Both the position numbers and the translations under genes were made by a program. The notes below the pieces were generated by a model that was given only the letters and a program-made list of their open reading frames with translations, ran no database searches and had not been told where the DNA came from. Below, piece after piece: positions 13,075-25,078 of a DNA stretch of 64,000 nt (its first letter is position 1; each line of letters begins with the position of its first letter). This stretch comes from Lobosporangium transversale (lineage: Eukaryota; Mortierellomycota; Mortierellomycetes; Mortierellales; Mortierellaceae): positions 1 to 64,000 of the forward strand of contig NW_019028996.1 of the NCBI RefSeq assembly GCF_002105155.1, written 5' to 3'.

Positions 13075-15796
13075 TTACTTGTTCTTCTTGCGCTTTGTCA
13101 CGGGTCCAATTAAAGACTTGAAGTCTCCAACTGCAAACTCACTAACATCGTTCTTGCGCTTCAGGACAATCTTGGGCTTGGATCGTTCCTCTTTCTCGCG
13201 CTCTTTCTGAGACTTGCGCACAACATGTGACTCATCTATATCCTCCACATTCTTTCCTCCAGGGCGTACCCCTGCTACTTTTTTCTTTTTAGGTTGTGGG
13301 ATATCCGAAGGCGCTTCACGCAATGCAAAACTCTTAGCGATATGTCCTAGATGCAGATTCTTGATATGAAAAATATGTTTTTCAGAAGATGGATGTGTCG
13401 CGTATGATTTGACAAATGCCCAAAAGGCTGCACGGGCGATGGCCATGCTCTAATATAACAAATAGGCAAAGACATCAAAAATAAATATAAATCCAATTAG
13501 CATTTTGAATACTTTTGAATCAGACATCAAGAACGTGGGTTCAAATAACTGTTGTGCTGGGATGTCTCTTGCCTCTGGTGAGTGGAGATTGTACCGCTCA
13601 AAGCTGTTTTGGATGTCCGTAGCAGGTTGCTGGTACTCGTTCGACTTTGGAGGCGCCAGCGTCATCAAGATACTCGTTACCGAAACTTCTTGATTTGGCA
13701 GTCCTTGAGCCGTTAGTAACTCCAGATATTTGACTTCACTAGGCAAAAGGAACAAGATGGCCTCACCATCCCGTCCGAGACGAGCAGTGCGTCCGACACG
13801 ATGGACATAATCCTTCAGATCCGAAGGAGGATCATATTGGATGATATGACTGACATCCGGCAGATCTAGTCCACGAGCTGCAACATCGGTGGCAAATAAG
13901 ACTCCACTGGGCGCCTTACAAAACTCAAAATATGTATCTGTTCTCATCCCCTGTGCTAAATTACCGTGCAAACGGAATAAAGGTACATCTGGTAGCACGG
14001 CTCCTTTGAGCGACAGCTGCGCTCTTGTCTTCTTAGCATTAGCTCTCTCGGCATCACGCTTTGCCTTATGGATTTCATCCCTATTCGCCTTAGAATCAAT
14101 TCTGTTGGCACCAGAAGCAAATTCTGGGCTTCTTTCATGATCATTATCACCTTGTTCCTCCTCATCCTTCTCAAATCTCTGGCCAAGATATTCATCGTGT
14201 GAAAGCTCCAGCTTGGTCTCTTTTCCGGCATGAGCAAATAGTTCATAGTGGAAATCAACAGAGTCGCACGATGACAAAAACACCACTGTCTTGGGTAATT
14301 TGGGTCCTTTAATCTTGTTGGCAAAAGCACTCTTAAGCAAGGCAGTAAGAGTGACCAGACGGAGCTTCGCTTGCACAATAACATAATTCTGTTTAAGTTG
14401 CTCTGGAGTCGAAAATTTCTCTGTGTGTTTCTCCTCGGCTGTGGCTAATGCGGCCTCGGGAATGTCTTTCTTATTGGAAGCATCCTTCTGTGCACTAATG
14501 TATATTGGCTCGATGAGTGAAGTGCCAGCAAGGCGTTGAACATCTTCCGATAATGTGGCAGAGCATAGTACGGTCTGGCGTTTCTTGGGCCAAATCCCCG
14601 TGGTGTCATTAGCACTAGTGATAGAGGCTGCAAATTTAACTCTTGCATCTAAAATTTTCAGAATCGCCGTCATCGACTCTTCGAATCCTAGTTCAAGCAA
14701 TCGATCCGCCTCATCTAACACTAACCACCTCAAACTTTGCACATTGAAAGATTTTGTGTTTTGCAAATGATCCAAGAGTCGCCCGGGTGTACCCACCAGG
14801 ATGTTAACACCCTTACGCAGCCTAGCCTTCTCTGACTTCTTCTTGTCTCCTCCAATGACGATCCCTGGCACAATCCAATGCGAGCGCTTCTTACCTGTGA
14901 TTGAGGATGCAGGCATGCTGAGGAGCGTCTCCAAAACTTGCAAAATTTGTTTTGCTAACTCACGAGTAGGTGTCATGATGATGGCAAGTGTCCCTATAGA
15001 CCGTTTTGATTCCAGATCCAGCATTGGTGAGGCCTCCGACTCGATTAACCGATTGATAATGGGTAGAAGGTATGTAAGCGTCTTTCCCGATCCGGTTTCT
15101 GCTTGAATAATTACATCCGTATCCGTCTTTGGCACATTGTCTCCAACTTTACGTGTGGGCCCGAGCAAAACTGGAATAGCCTTTTGTTGAATAATTGTTG
15201 GCTGTGTCACCTTGAGCTTCGCTTCCATATGCTTGACCAAGTCTTTGTCTAATCCAATACCAGTGAATGTTGAGGTATTCAAAGGAGCATTGCTTGGTTT
15301 TCCAACGGGACGATGGATCGTCTTAATCTAAGTTTTCAAAAATGGCCATACTTCTTTTTTCTTTAGCAAATACATATTTTTTCCGATTTGTAGGGATGTT
15401 CGGCATGGTAGATAGGTGACTAATGTTTACCTTAGGCATATCCCCAATATCAGGCGAGAAGATGGATGATTGGACCTGGGACTTTCCGTGCATAAGTTTC
15501 GCCTCTTTGGAGACAACATGATCACTGAGCAATTGGTGGTCAGAGTTGTTATGAGAACGAGTGGCCCTTCTGTCTTTGGTTGATGATGGATTCAATATTG
15601 AAAATGATGCTGAGGTATGTATTGGTTTGGGAAAAGATGAAGCACTTTCACGCTCAGAAACTTGGAGTTTCCTCTTGGCAGACTTGACGACTTTAACTCT
15701 ATCCTTCCAACGTCCACCCTTTGGTTTAGCGAGCCTTGTAGGTGCGGAGCCCCCTGTAGGCGCTACGAGGTTTAAAACAAGTCTCTCAGTGTCCAT
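13075..15796 (-). CDS. DBP7: DEAD-box RNA helicase Dbp7/DDX31
   Basis: ATP-dependent RNA helicase for 60S ribosomal subunit assembly in the nucleolus. Three exons. Exon 1 (15796-15431) encodes a basic N-terminus ([20 protein letters not shown]) and ends GDMPK. The intron 15328-15430 (GTAAAC to CTTAG) joins it to [16 protein letters not shown]. The large exon has the Q-motif region ([16 protein letters not shown]), motif I AETGSGKT, motif Ia [15 protein letters not shown], motif II DEAD ([15 protein letters not shown]), motif III SAT, then [18 protein letters not shown] and HRVGRTAR in the second RecA lobe. The last exon carries [20 protein letters not shown], a Dbp7/Has1-group C-terminal signature, and a Lys/Arg-rich tail. 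An acidic/Arg-rich insertion sits between the lobes (around 14050-14200), as usual in Dbp7. Confidence 0.93.
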
Positions 15797-15952
15797 GGCG
15801 TTGCGTAATGAAATTGAAAATGAGAAGTAATGTTTAAAGGCTCTGAAAGGGAGGGGTTATTTTTTTGTTTATTTACTTGTGCTGCATATTTTTTAAATGC
15901 GGCTTAGTGAGCCACATTGTTATTATACTCAAATACAAATATTGTAATCTGT

Positions 15953-18458
15953 TCAAAACATGCTCATCTTGGTCAAAATTTCTTGCTGCTGAACGTAATG
16001 GATAGTCGCTGGATAACCGTTAGGACCGCCAACGCGGACACTCATCATAACATCTAAGTCAAATGGAACCATAGCCCCCCCAAGAGCAATCAAAGGATAC
16101 GAAGGGACAAACTGCGTGGTCAGAAAGAAACCAAACTCCAGTCCTGAGGGATGCTGCAACGTCAATGGAGGTGTGTCGACAGCACCATTGGGAGGTACGG
16201 CCTGTTCATACTTGGCATTGATTGTGCCAAAAAAGTTGCCTTTCCATGAGATCTGTGTGACTTGTCCAGTGACATAAAGCTCTGTGTTCAAGGGGTTGAT
16301 CATGTTAACGCTGGTAATAGTCTGACGATTACCCAATAGAGTCCCAATATTGGAATTAGCAGTTCCAGAGGTAACTAAGAGGCGAGGGGGCGTGAGACCA
16401 GGCGCTGTGGAAGAGATGGAGACAAGAGACATGGCGGCCTTGAGCTCTACAATAGAAGTAGCCTTCTTAGATCCAACAACCTTGAGAGGGAAAACGGCGC
16501 CTGTCAAGTATTGGCTTAAGAACTGATCACGGAGAGTCTCATTTTTAGGGTGGAAAAAGAACTGCGATGGAGTAGGGTTGGGGCCGGGGACGACCTTCAG
16601 ATTAGGGATAGAGAGCTCACCAAGGTACTGATCAGTGACTTTATCATAAACAGTCAGAAGCACGCTGCCACCTGTTACACTGAGAGTGGATGGGTTTGGC
16701 AGTGCAACCATCTGGTTCATGGTAATATGGTCGGAAGTGCCACCATTGACAACAACATTGGTGACAGCAGCATCAATCGAGTTGAAATTAAGGCCCTTCA
16801 TAGTTACATTGGAAGTGAAAGGAATGCCAGAAAGTTTAACAGTCCCTACAGGCGTGGTTGAGACCGCACTGGCAAGACCGGTGACCATAAACGTCTGCTC
16901 GGCATTGACTGTGAGATCTGCGATGAACTGATCGAACTCTTCTTTAGCATCGTCCTTAACAACAAGGAGTGAAGGAGGAAGGCTAAATACGATCAGGCCA
17001 CCGGGAACATCTGATTGGGCTTGACTCCAAACCGCAGCATTAATATCAGTTAGAACCTTGCCCTTATACAGGATAGACATAGAGTTACTGACGCTCTGCA
17101 TACCGACGGTAATGTTGAAAGGAAGCTTAAAGCCGGCAGTAACCATGTTGGAGCTGGCAGTGGGAGTGTAAGGACTAGTTTCATTGAATATCATACCCAT
17201 ATCTTTGATGCTGATATCGCGGATGACATTCAAGGGTGTGGGCGACTGCAATGGTACGTTCAGTGTCAAAGATAGGAGACCATTACTGAGCCAGGAGATC
17301 GAGTTGATCCCATCAGGCTTGACAGCCACACCCTTTGCGCTCGTCATAGTGACCTTGCCAGCCAAAAAGTTCGACATGAGAGTAGAGACATTATCTAGAT
17401 CGGTTTGGTTGGTCTGGTAGAAAAGAAGACCTTCCAAGGTCAGGGGCGAAGGTGAGTTGCCGATAAGGACAGCGTCGGTAGCAGTAACCTGGCCGAGATA
17501 GGTGCCCTCATAGAAGAGATCGAGCACCATGGTCCCGAGAGTCATGCCGATGGGCGAGGGATTGTTCATGGACGTGACAAGACGGACATATGCACCAGCG
17601 TTATTAGGTGCGTCTCCAGGCATCGTAAAACTGTCAATCGTGACCTTGCCAAAGCCATTCATGCCGAGCATTTTAAGTTCTTTCTTGAGGCTGATGTCCT
17701 TGATGGTTCGTCCAATAGCTTTTACTTGCACTGTTGAAGTCAACACCCAGGTAAATGTCTCGATTGTCAACTTAAACAAGAAAGAGAAAAAGGACATCAT
17801 TTCAGAATAAAGAACAAGACGATCAAAAAGAAGAACTCTGCTGCGTAAAATAGGATGTTGACAGATGCATCATACGTACCATGTCTTTTGCAAAAGTAGA
17901 AAAGGCTTCCTTATCAATGATAGAGAACGAAGTCGAGTCGATAATTGTAGCCTTGCCTCCTGAAGCCTTCACGCTGGACATTTGCATGCTACCGAGCTGA
18001 TGGCCTTCCCATGAGACGATAATAGGCTCGGGAAACTCGATAGTAGCAGGAAAGATACCAGCATTATCGATCCCTCCGATTAATGAGACCTTCATCCCTG
18101 TCTCAGTGGCGTCGGTCATATTGAGTTGGCTCATCGACATAGTTGAGCCATTAACGATAGCTTGCACCAACTTTGGCAAGATGACGAAGATGAGCAGAGG
18201 AATGAAGACAGCCAGGATGATAACGAGGATCGTGATGCACTTGATCCAGAAACGCTTGCTCTGATAGAAGCGTGTGCGTTTCTCTGCGGCATGGCCATGC
18301 TCCTCATCATAAGTATCAAATTCGCCTTTTTCATCATTGTATTCCACCTCGTCAGAGCCATATGGAAGGTCCTCATCACTGGAGATTTTACCGGCATTCT
18401 GATGGTGATCCTTCTCTGCGAGTTTTTCTTTGGATGCAGAGAATAACATGTGAGACAT
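15953..18458 (-). CDS. DUF3712 single-pass membrane protein
   Basis: Two-exon gene. Exon 1 (18458 to about 17879) encodes an acidic cytoplasmic N-terminus (DLPYGSDEVEYNDEKGEFD), a basic stretch and one strong membrane helix (CITILVIILAVFIPLLIFVI), giving a type II topology. The intron (donor GTACGT, acceptor TTTAAG) lies at about 17775-17878. Exon 2 encodes some 600 residues of repeated beta-rich segments, each resembling LEA-like or DUF3712 modules: for example SIDAAVTNVVVNGGTSDHI, PLNVIRDISIKDMGM and TITSVNMINPLNTELYVTG. Proteins of this type are abundant in early-diverging fungi; their function is not established. The large extracytoplasmic part suggests a wall- or vacuole-facing role, which is inference. 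The upstream region is purine-rich on the plus strand. Confidence 0.82.
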
Positions 18459-18619
18459 GGCTGTGCGATGACTGTATAAGGATTTGTGGTGTGAGGGAGT
18501 GATAATTAACTGCTGTTGATTTGATTGGGCGAAAAAAAAAAAAAAAAAAAAAAATGTCGTTAAAGATGGAGCTTACGATCGATCAAGATAAGTGAATAAA
18601 TGTTGCCGAAGGCGCTTAA

Positions 18620-18790
18620 ATCGAATGGGTCCTGGAAGCGACCGGGCGAACGGTAGAAATGAAGAATGGAGAAGGAATATAACAGTTAACGTATGAACGA
18701 TAATGGAATAGACAATCGATCAAAAGCAAGGGACAAGAAGAGAAGAGAGACGAAAAATGAGGAGAGCACACATCCAATAAAACTATGGCC
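18620..18790 (-). promoter_or_regulatory. Pyrimidine-rich leader of the DUF3712 gene
   Basis: Read on the minus strand, this stretch upstream of the start at 18458 is rich in C and T (plus strand shows AGAAGAGAAGAGAGACG-like runs near 18737-18753). A poly(A) run at 18533-18554 lies between it and the start codon. Similar sense-strand pyrimidine leaders precede several other genes in the window. Confidence 0.4.
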
Positions 18791-18799
18791 ATGGGTCGC

Positions 18800-20551
18800 A
18801 TGAAAACAGAGTCGCTTGACTTCATTGTTTTTTCTTTCTCATATCTGTTCTCCGAAGCTCACTTAAAGAAGTATGATTACAGTAATGGATGGTTATGGCG
18901 ATAAAATGCCTTTTTTTTGTGCATTTGTTTTTGTTTGTGAGCATACATGATTTATCTTCATCGTCCTGTACGGTTCCTGATAATTTCAATTCTTTGATTA
19001 AAATGATGATTTCCTTGGTTGCTACTGGGAATCATAAAAAGAAACATATTCGCATGAGAATTACTAACCCGGACTTTATAATATATACATTTATAGTGCT
19101 TTTAGAATATGTTCGTTACCAAATGATGAGGGTGATATATACACATTCACAGGGAAAAGGCTTACAAGAACAGATCGAAAGGTTGGAAAAATACACAACA
19201 TGTATATATATATCTATAAGGATTATGAATAGGTACTCCATTTGTATTACACAACATCCGAAAATCAGGTTAACAGACTAGGTAAAGTTTTAAGAGCCCT
19301 ATTTTTTTTATTGCTTCTTTCGATCTAAACCCATTATTCAAGCCAACAAGCACCTGTTTGAATACGCAAGTCGTATCGTGTACAATATATATAAAAATAT
19401 ACATGTACGCATCTAGGCATTGTTTAACTCTTTGTTCCTATCCAGTAAACAGTGCCTTTTTTTTTTTTTTTTTTTTTTTTGGCTCAGGTGGAGCTGAGAT
19501 TGGAATTTTTTACATGATCCATAATTCATGCGATGAACCGAGCAACAGCCGTAGCAGACGGGCAGGCATATGAATGCTACATTTCTTATTCTTCGCATGT
19601 GGAGAGTCAGTCCGCACTGTGGAAAGCAAGGAAGTTCAAATGGGGTGATTTAAAGAGCGACAAAATTTCCAGTGGAGAAAAATGGTAGCGGAGTGGAGTG
19701 GGAGTATGGATAAACAAGGATTTTCAGTGTGCCGGAGTTACAGATGAAGATCTACGGTTGTAGGGGTTTATTATAAGGATTACATTCTCAAGGCCACTCT
19801 ATAAATGGATCTCCTGTCTGCAAACAACTTGATAATTATCACTATTGATAATAAGGTGCGCTTAGCATTTATATGTATTCAAACATTCCTCGAGTGCAAC
19901 CTCTTTTTCTGACGCGTCTTTTATTTGTGTTGCATGGCCCTTCCTTTTTTAATTATGACAGCTTCCACCACGTTTTTGCCGCGCTATTGTGTCACATTAA
20001 TGTTGTATAGATATACCATTACTTTGTTTTGAAGGACACTGTGCTCACTGGCACATGTCAACACCGAAAATGCTCGAGTTAAAAAAAGGCAACGCCTAAT
20101 TGATCTTTGTCAAAATTGAGGACGTAGACTGTGGACTCCTTTGTTAAGTCAAACTCGGCTTGTGTTAATTATGTCACTTTATACAAGCTAATAAGCCAGA
20201 TTCGTAATGTATATATTGTTGTGCCTGAATAAATATAGTATTATCATAAAGGGCTTTACTCAATTGACTATACTTGGCACCCTTTCCCAAATTGAGAGAC
20301 TTTAAAGTAGCATGGTTGACTTTCTGGCTTTGGTGCTTGTCCTCACAAACAGCTGTACACTACTCAATCATCTCTTTATTCTTTTAACCCCCTTTCTCTC
20401 GGTCAATCTGTAGACGATAATACTCATTATAGTACATAAACAGTAAGATAAAGATGAGCTTATTGCAAATCCACCTTCGATGTGGGCAACTATTTTTCCC
20501 TGGTACAAGGGCATTTGATGATATGAAGAACTCTTTAATTGTTTAATTTTA
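18800..20551. other. Intergenic region, no gene seen
   Basis: About 1.75 kb between the DUF3712 promoter and the DPP5 stop. It is AT-rich, with ATATATA-like stretches at 19202-19215 and 19384-19402 and a run of about 23 T at 19458-19480. The longest open frame (18889-19281, plus) has no recognisable domain and a composition like non-coding AT-rich DNA. The right end probably holds the DPP5 3' UTR. Confidence 0.5.
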
Positions 20552-20971
20552 CTAAATTTGGACTTGAGAGGCTTTAAGAACAAATTGGTCGTCAACACTA
20601 ATTTCCTTGGGCTCGGCAGTCCACTTCTTAATCCAGCCAATGACTTCTGTATGCCAACGAATACTATTGGCAGGTTTAAGAACCCTGAATTCGTAGAAGA
20701 AAAAATGCATTGTATTAATATGCCTGCACTCAAAAAAAAAGCTTTTGGTCATGCTTGAATTCAGTAAAGATGCGTGGCACCAACCAGTGGTTCTCATCAG
20801 GGAAGTAGACAAAACGGGAAGGGATTCCCTTGCGCTGCAAGACGGTGAATGTTGCCAAGCCCTCAGTGACAGGCAAGCGATAGTCTAGCAAAACGATAAC
20901 AATAATAATAGAAGTTATCATTTTTTAAGTGTATAACCTTCAGAAGACATCAACATGGGCTATACACCCAG

Positions 20972-21006
<35 letters not shown>

Positions 21007-23073
21007 CTCACCCTTGTCACTATGGATAACGAGAGTAGGGGTCTTCCAGTTCTGAACAAAATTTGCAGGGTTCCAACGCTCGTAGTTTTTCTTGGCATTG
21101 GCGTCCCATGGGACACCACCGTACTATCAGAGATGCCAAAGGACATGTTAGTATTCGTCAAAAATTCAGAAAATCACCATCCATTCAAGAAATATTTTAC
21201 AAAGGGCTGATGCGAACCTCATGCTCAGGAAAGTAAAGCTCCTCGGTGGTATAGAATCCATTCTTAGTATCAAAGATCCCATCATGATTGACCAAGCAGT
21301 TAAAGCGGTCGGTATGTCCATTGAACCAGCTAAAATACAGGACGTATGAGTATGGAAAGTAAATATATAAACAAATAAACGAAGTCATATCAAAGGGTTC
21401 AACTCATACTTCATCATGTATCCACCATAAGATGCTCCAAGGGCAGCAATACGAGTCTGGTCAATGAACGGGTGGGTCTCAAGGACGTGATCAAGTCCCT
21501 TTATCAGATCAATATAAGGAGAGCCTCCCCAGTTGTTATTGATAGCATCAGTGAATGCCTGTCCGTATCCGGTTGATCCGGTAGGGTTGAAGAAAACGGT
21601 AACAAAGCCGGCGTTGGCGAAAACATTAGGATTCCAACGAGTGCTCCAGTTGTCATTAAAGGCGCTCTGAGGACCACCATGAACAATAAAAGCAAGAGGG
21701 TATTTCTTATTAATGTCAAAACCAATGGGTTTCAAAAGGAATCCGTGGACATCTCTATCTTGGTCACCCTTGAACCAAATATCTTCAGGAGTACTGAGGT
21801 AGACATTCTCAAGGTCCTTGCGATAAAGATCAGTGCGTCGTGTAATAGCCTTGGACCTGACGTCAACAGTAAAGAAGTTGATAGGACTGGTCAACGATGA
21901 GGTAGAATAGAACAGTGTTTGGTCATCAATGAGGCGCAGCCCACTCTGGGAATTCTTGCTGACGATTTCTTCCACAGCCTCGGTCTTAAGGTTGATCTGA
22001 AAAATCTTGATGCGTCCATGATCCTCAGCAGTAACATAAATGTTCTCATCTTTGCTGTCAAAAATGATGCTACTAGGGCTTCGATCCCAGTCTTTGGCAA
22101 TAATGCGCGACTCTCCAGCCGTATAAACGACAATTCGGTTGCGGTCGGCCTCGTATTGGGGCTTGAGCATCTGGAAGTAGGCGATAGATTTACCTGTAGC
22201 TGAGTAGACAGGGTTACTGGCTGCTCCTACACTATCTGAGTTAATATTCTTGGGAGCGATACCACCACTGGTAGGGACGGTGTAAATGTGCGTCGTGGTC
22301 TGCCAAGCGTTATCTCGAGACGTTATCTTGGAGACAAAGACAACCTCCTTGCCGTCAGGGGAGATATCATAGTCGCTCTCATCTCCAAAAGGAATGACAG
22401 GCGATTCAAGTCCAGTGTTGAGCAGCAAGTTAATTGCCTCACCATCCTTCACAAACTTGTCGCTATCCTTTTTGACCTTGACAACAAAAATATTGTTCTT
22501 TTTTTCCTGAATAAATTCATCCCAGTGACGGACCATGAGTGTGTCAAAGGCTAAAGCGGTATCTTTTTTATAAGATTTGACATGCTCGTCCTTATCCTTA
22601 GCTCCTTGAAGCGATCCATCAGCATAGACAGCAGCTGTGAACGCGATCAGATTAGCAGCACGATTGAATTTGACATTAGCAATATCAACAGGGAAGTTAG
22701 TCAATTGGTAAGGCTCTGCGTTTGAGCCAACGACCTTGACATAAAGCTGGCCCTTGGAAATGAAAGTGACATGGCTATTATCGAGCCAAATAGCATTGCT
22801 ATGGGCAGTATCAGGAGTATGGGGCGTCAAATCAGAATGAGCATTGTTATCCTTGAGGTTAACAAGCTGTAAGTTGCGGATAGACTTGTTTGTATCGACA
22901 TTGTAGCGCGAGACTGAGAAGACAGCGTAGTTTCCGTCGGGCGAGAGTGCAGCAGAAGAAGGACGGGGGAGCGAGAGCATGAGCTCCGGGGTGAGTGGAT
23001 TCGATTCGAGCGAAATGGTCATGGCGGAAGTTGCGGTGAGGATGAGAAAGAGAAAAGTGACAACAAGACGCAT
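20552..23073 (-). CDS. DPP5: Secreted S9C prolyl oligopeptidase, DPP5-like
   Basis: Serine peptidase of the prolyl-oligopeptidase clan, releasing dipeptides outside the cell. ATG 23073 opens a signal peptide ([17 protein letters not shown]). The open frame can be extended upstream through a poly-Phe run, but that is only the translated poly(A) tract in the 5' leader. The big first exon encodes the seven-bladed propeller and the start of the hydrolase domain ([20 protein letters not shown]). The nucleophile elbow is GASYGGYMM, followed after an intron by [21 protein letters not shown] separate exon near 21030-21125 gives [17 protein letters not shown] and LVIHSDKD, with the catalytic Asp. ENHW and [11 protein letters not shown] supply the catalytic His and the family C-terminus. 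Two inferred donors (GTTCGC, GTTGGT) are non-consensus. One intron holds about 34 A at 20971-21004. Confidence 0.92.
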
Positions 23074-23663
23074 TGTGCCAAAAAAAAAAAAAAAAAAAAA
23101 AAAAAAAGAAGAGAGATAAAGAGCCTTGTATTTAAATATAGTTAAATGGAAGCTTTTGGCTACAGGAACAAAAAGAATAAAAGAAAGAAAAATGATGGGA
23201 ACTGAATTGTGGGAAAATTTTATTGAGGACATGACCTTAAAAGGCGCACTTCAATCCCATTGGAAGATGTTTTTTAAACCTGTTTGTTTAGCCTTATTTC
23301 CATCCATGCGGTCGCATTTAATGAAAAAATGGCAACTGGGAAGTGCATTGCAGCATGATACATCAAAAGCGGACATGGATGCACAATCAAAGGAGCGGCA
23401 TTCTCTAGATTATTTGATGTAATAAACTAGGATGCAGATGGGTTCATAATCACAGCGATGCTCTCGTACATAGGAAGGAGTAGGGTTGGAGGGGCCACAA
23501 AAGCTGCACATCAGAAATAGATTTGACATTTATCCACTTAACCTTAGGCCTTATTTTCAATCTCTCAATCCAGGTACGAGCATCGCAGTAGTATCCGAAG
23601 CCTCAGACATTGACTTCATTTTTTGACACTCAAAATGAATAAGCAGTAGGCTAGTAGATACAA
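23074..23663. other. Region between DPP5 and the SWIM relic
   Basis: Contains a run of about 27 A directly upstream of the DPP5 start codon (23080-23107), which is T on the sense strand, and the DPP5 promoter. A 98-codon plus-strand frame (23126-23422) has no recognisable domain. Nothing else is supported. Confidence 0.4.
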
Positions 23664-24958
23664 ATGGCCGTTCGCCAAACCCTTTATATCTCAGATCAAC
23701 TTGCTGTCGGTGATGTTAACCACTCTCTATTCGAGATCAGGAGCATCATAAAGACCTCAAGATTGTGGAAGACTTGTGGAAGTGCACTTCAGATGAGATT
23801 AAAATATTGGACATCAACACAGGTCAGATCTGCATCCCCAGTTCGAGTGTGAAGCCCTCCTTCAGCTGTAGCATTGGCGAGTCTTGCATCGAGTTCGAAA
23901 TACGGATCGCGATGCGGAGGATAAGCAGAGTAATTCACGTACTACTACAACACCAATTCCACTCATTTCTCCTAGGATATTGATCCGAAACAAAGCGCCA
24001 TCTATTAACCGTTAGGCCGCAATAACCAACTAAACGAACACAAAAGAGCCAGGCAATGAACAATATAAAAGAGCGAGAGTACAGCACAATCTTGGCCCTA
24101 TTACATCATTGAAAACAGTCACGTAAATGGTCCTCGACGCCTGCACTCCGAACTAGACTAACGTGTTTGCAGGGGCCCATTGACCAGGACTTCAGGAGAC
24201 AGTATTTCAAGGTCAAAAATGAAATACAACTCGCAACGCTTTCACAGTACGACCAAGAAAGACTGACGAGAGCAATGGCAGTAAGTCCTGTGGAGGCAAG
24301 GGCCATGGTATGCGAGAAGTTAGTCGAGAAAGAGGAATGTGTCGAAAATCGATAATATCAAAAGTTTGATTGTATATGGATAGGTTCTAATCTCTTTCGT
24401 TCTTCAAAGTTCGCGGTGAAGTCGTCCGAAGAATCTGGAGTAGAGTACTCCGTTGCCGCGGATGTAGAGAGGGGCCTCCTTCAGTCATGTTCATGCGCCG
24501 ACTATGTCCGACAGAAGATCCCTTGCAAACACATGTATTTAGTGTCAAGGATTTACGACGGCTTCGATGTTCAATATGCCGCTGCTCCTTCGCACTTTGA
24601 ACATCAGAACAGGCACTTAGAGTTCGACTTAGGGCCTCCTCTCGAGAGCTTTATCTCACCAGTTTTACTGCGTGAGCTGGATATGATGAGAACAAAAGAG
24701 AGGGAAGAAAAGAAGAGAAAAAGAGAAGAAGTCACCACCCAAGCGTTTGAAGAGTGTGAAGAAGAGCTTATGGTCCTGTGGAAGGAGCTGGGCCGTATAG
24801 TATCTAATAGGCAGAAAATAAAGTGCGCATTGAAGGATATGCAAGACTCAATAGCAGAACCGAGGAATGTAATCCGTACAATGACAGCGAGGGGTGTTCA
24901 AGCACCTGAACAAATTATGTGCTACACCCAAAGAGCGATGGTGACGTATTTTGGGTAA
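23664..24958 (+). pseudogene. SWIM zinc-finger protein fragment, possible MULE transposase remnant
   Basis: The last open stretch (24416-24958) carries a clear SWIM finger: LQSCSCADYVRQKIPCKHMY, with the C-x-C and C-x-H ligands, followed by a Lys/Glu-rich coiled-coil-like tail (TKEREEKKRKREE). Just upstream, 24167-24280 reads DFRRQYFKVKNEIQLATLSQ and could join through an intron with a perfect GTAAGT donor near 24280 and a CAAAG acceptor at about 24411. Further upstream, 23664-23980 has two partly overlapping frames (QLAVGDVNHSLFEIRSI and EDLWKCTSDEIKILDINTG) that connect only with a frame change. I see no transposase catalytic region and no start codon in good context. SWIM domains of this style sit at the C-terminus of MuDR/MULE transposases and of domesticated derivatives. 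It may be a decayed copy or a short real gene; the first is favoured. Confidence 0.5.
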
Positions 24959-25078
24959 AAATTATGCTGCACTCAAGTAGGAAACAGGGTTTGTAAAAAG
25001 CCAAATTAGATCATTTGCTTGTGCATGCCTTATTGCAGTCAATAGCAAAAAAAAAAAAACTACAATACAGAAAGAAAG

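Noticed and set aside
18889-19281. 130-codon plus-strand frame in the 18.5-20.5 kb gap
   Set aside because: AT-driven composition, no domain and no splice or promoter context.
23126-23422. 98-codon frame upstream of DPP5 as part of the SWIM gene
   Set aside because: No similarity to transposase or SWIM proteins that I can see, and it overlaps the DPP5 leader.
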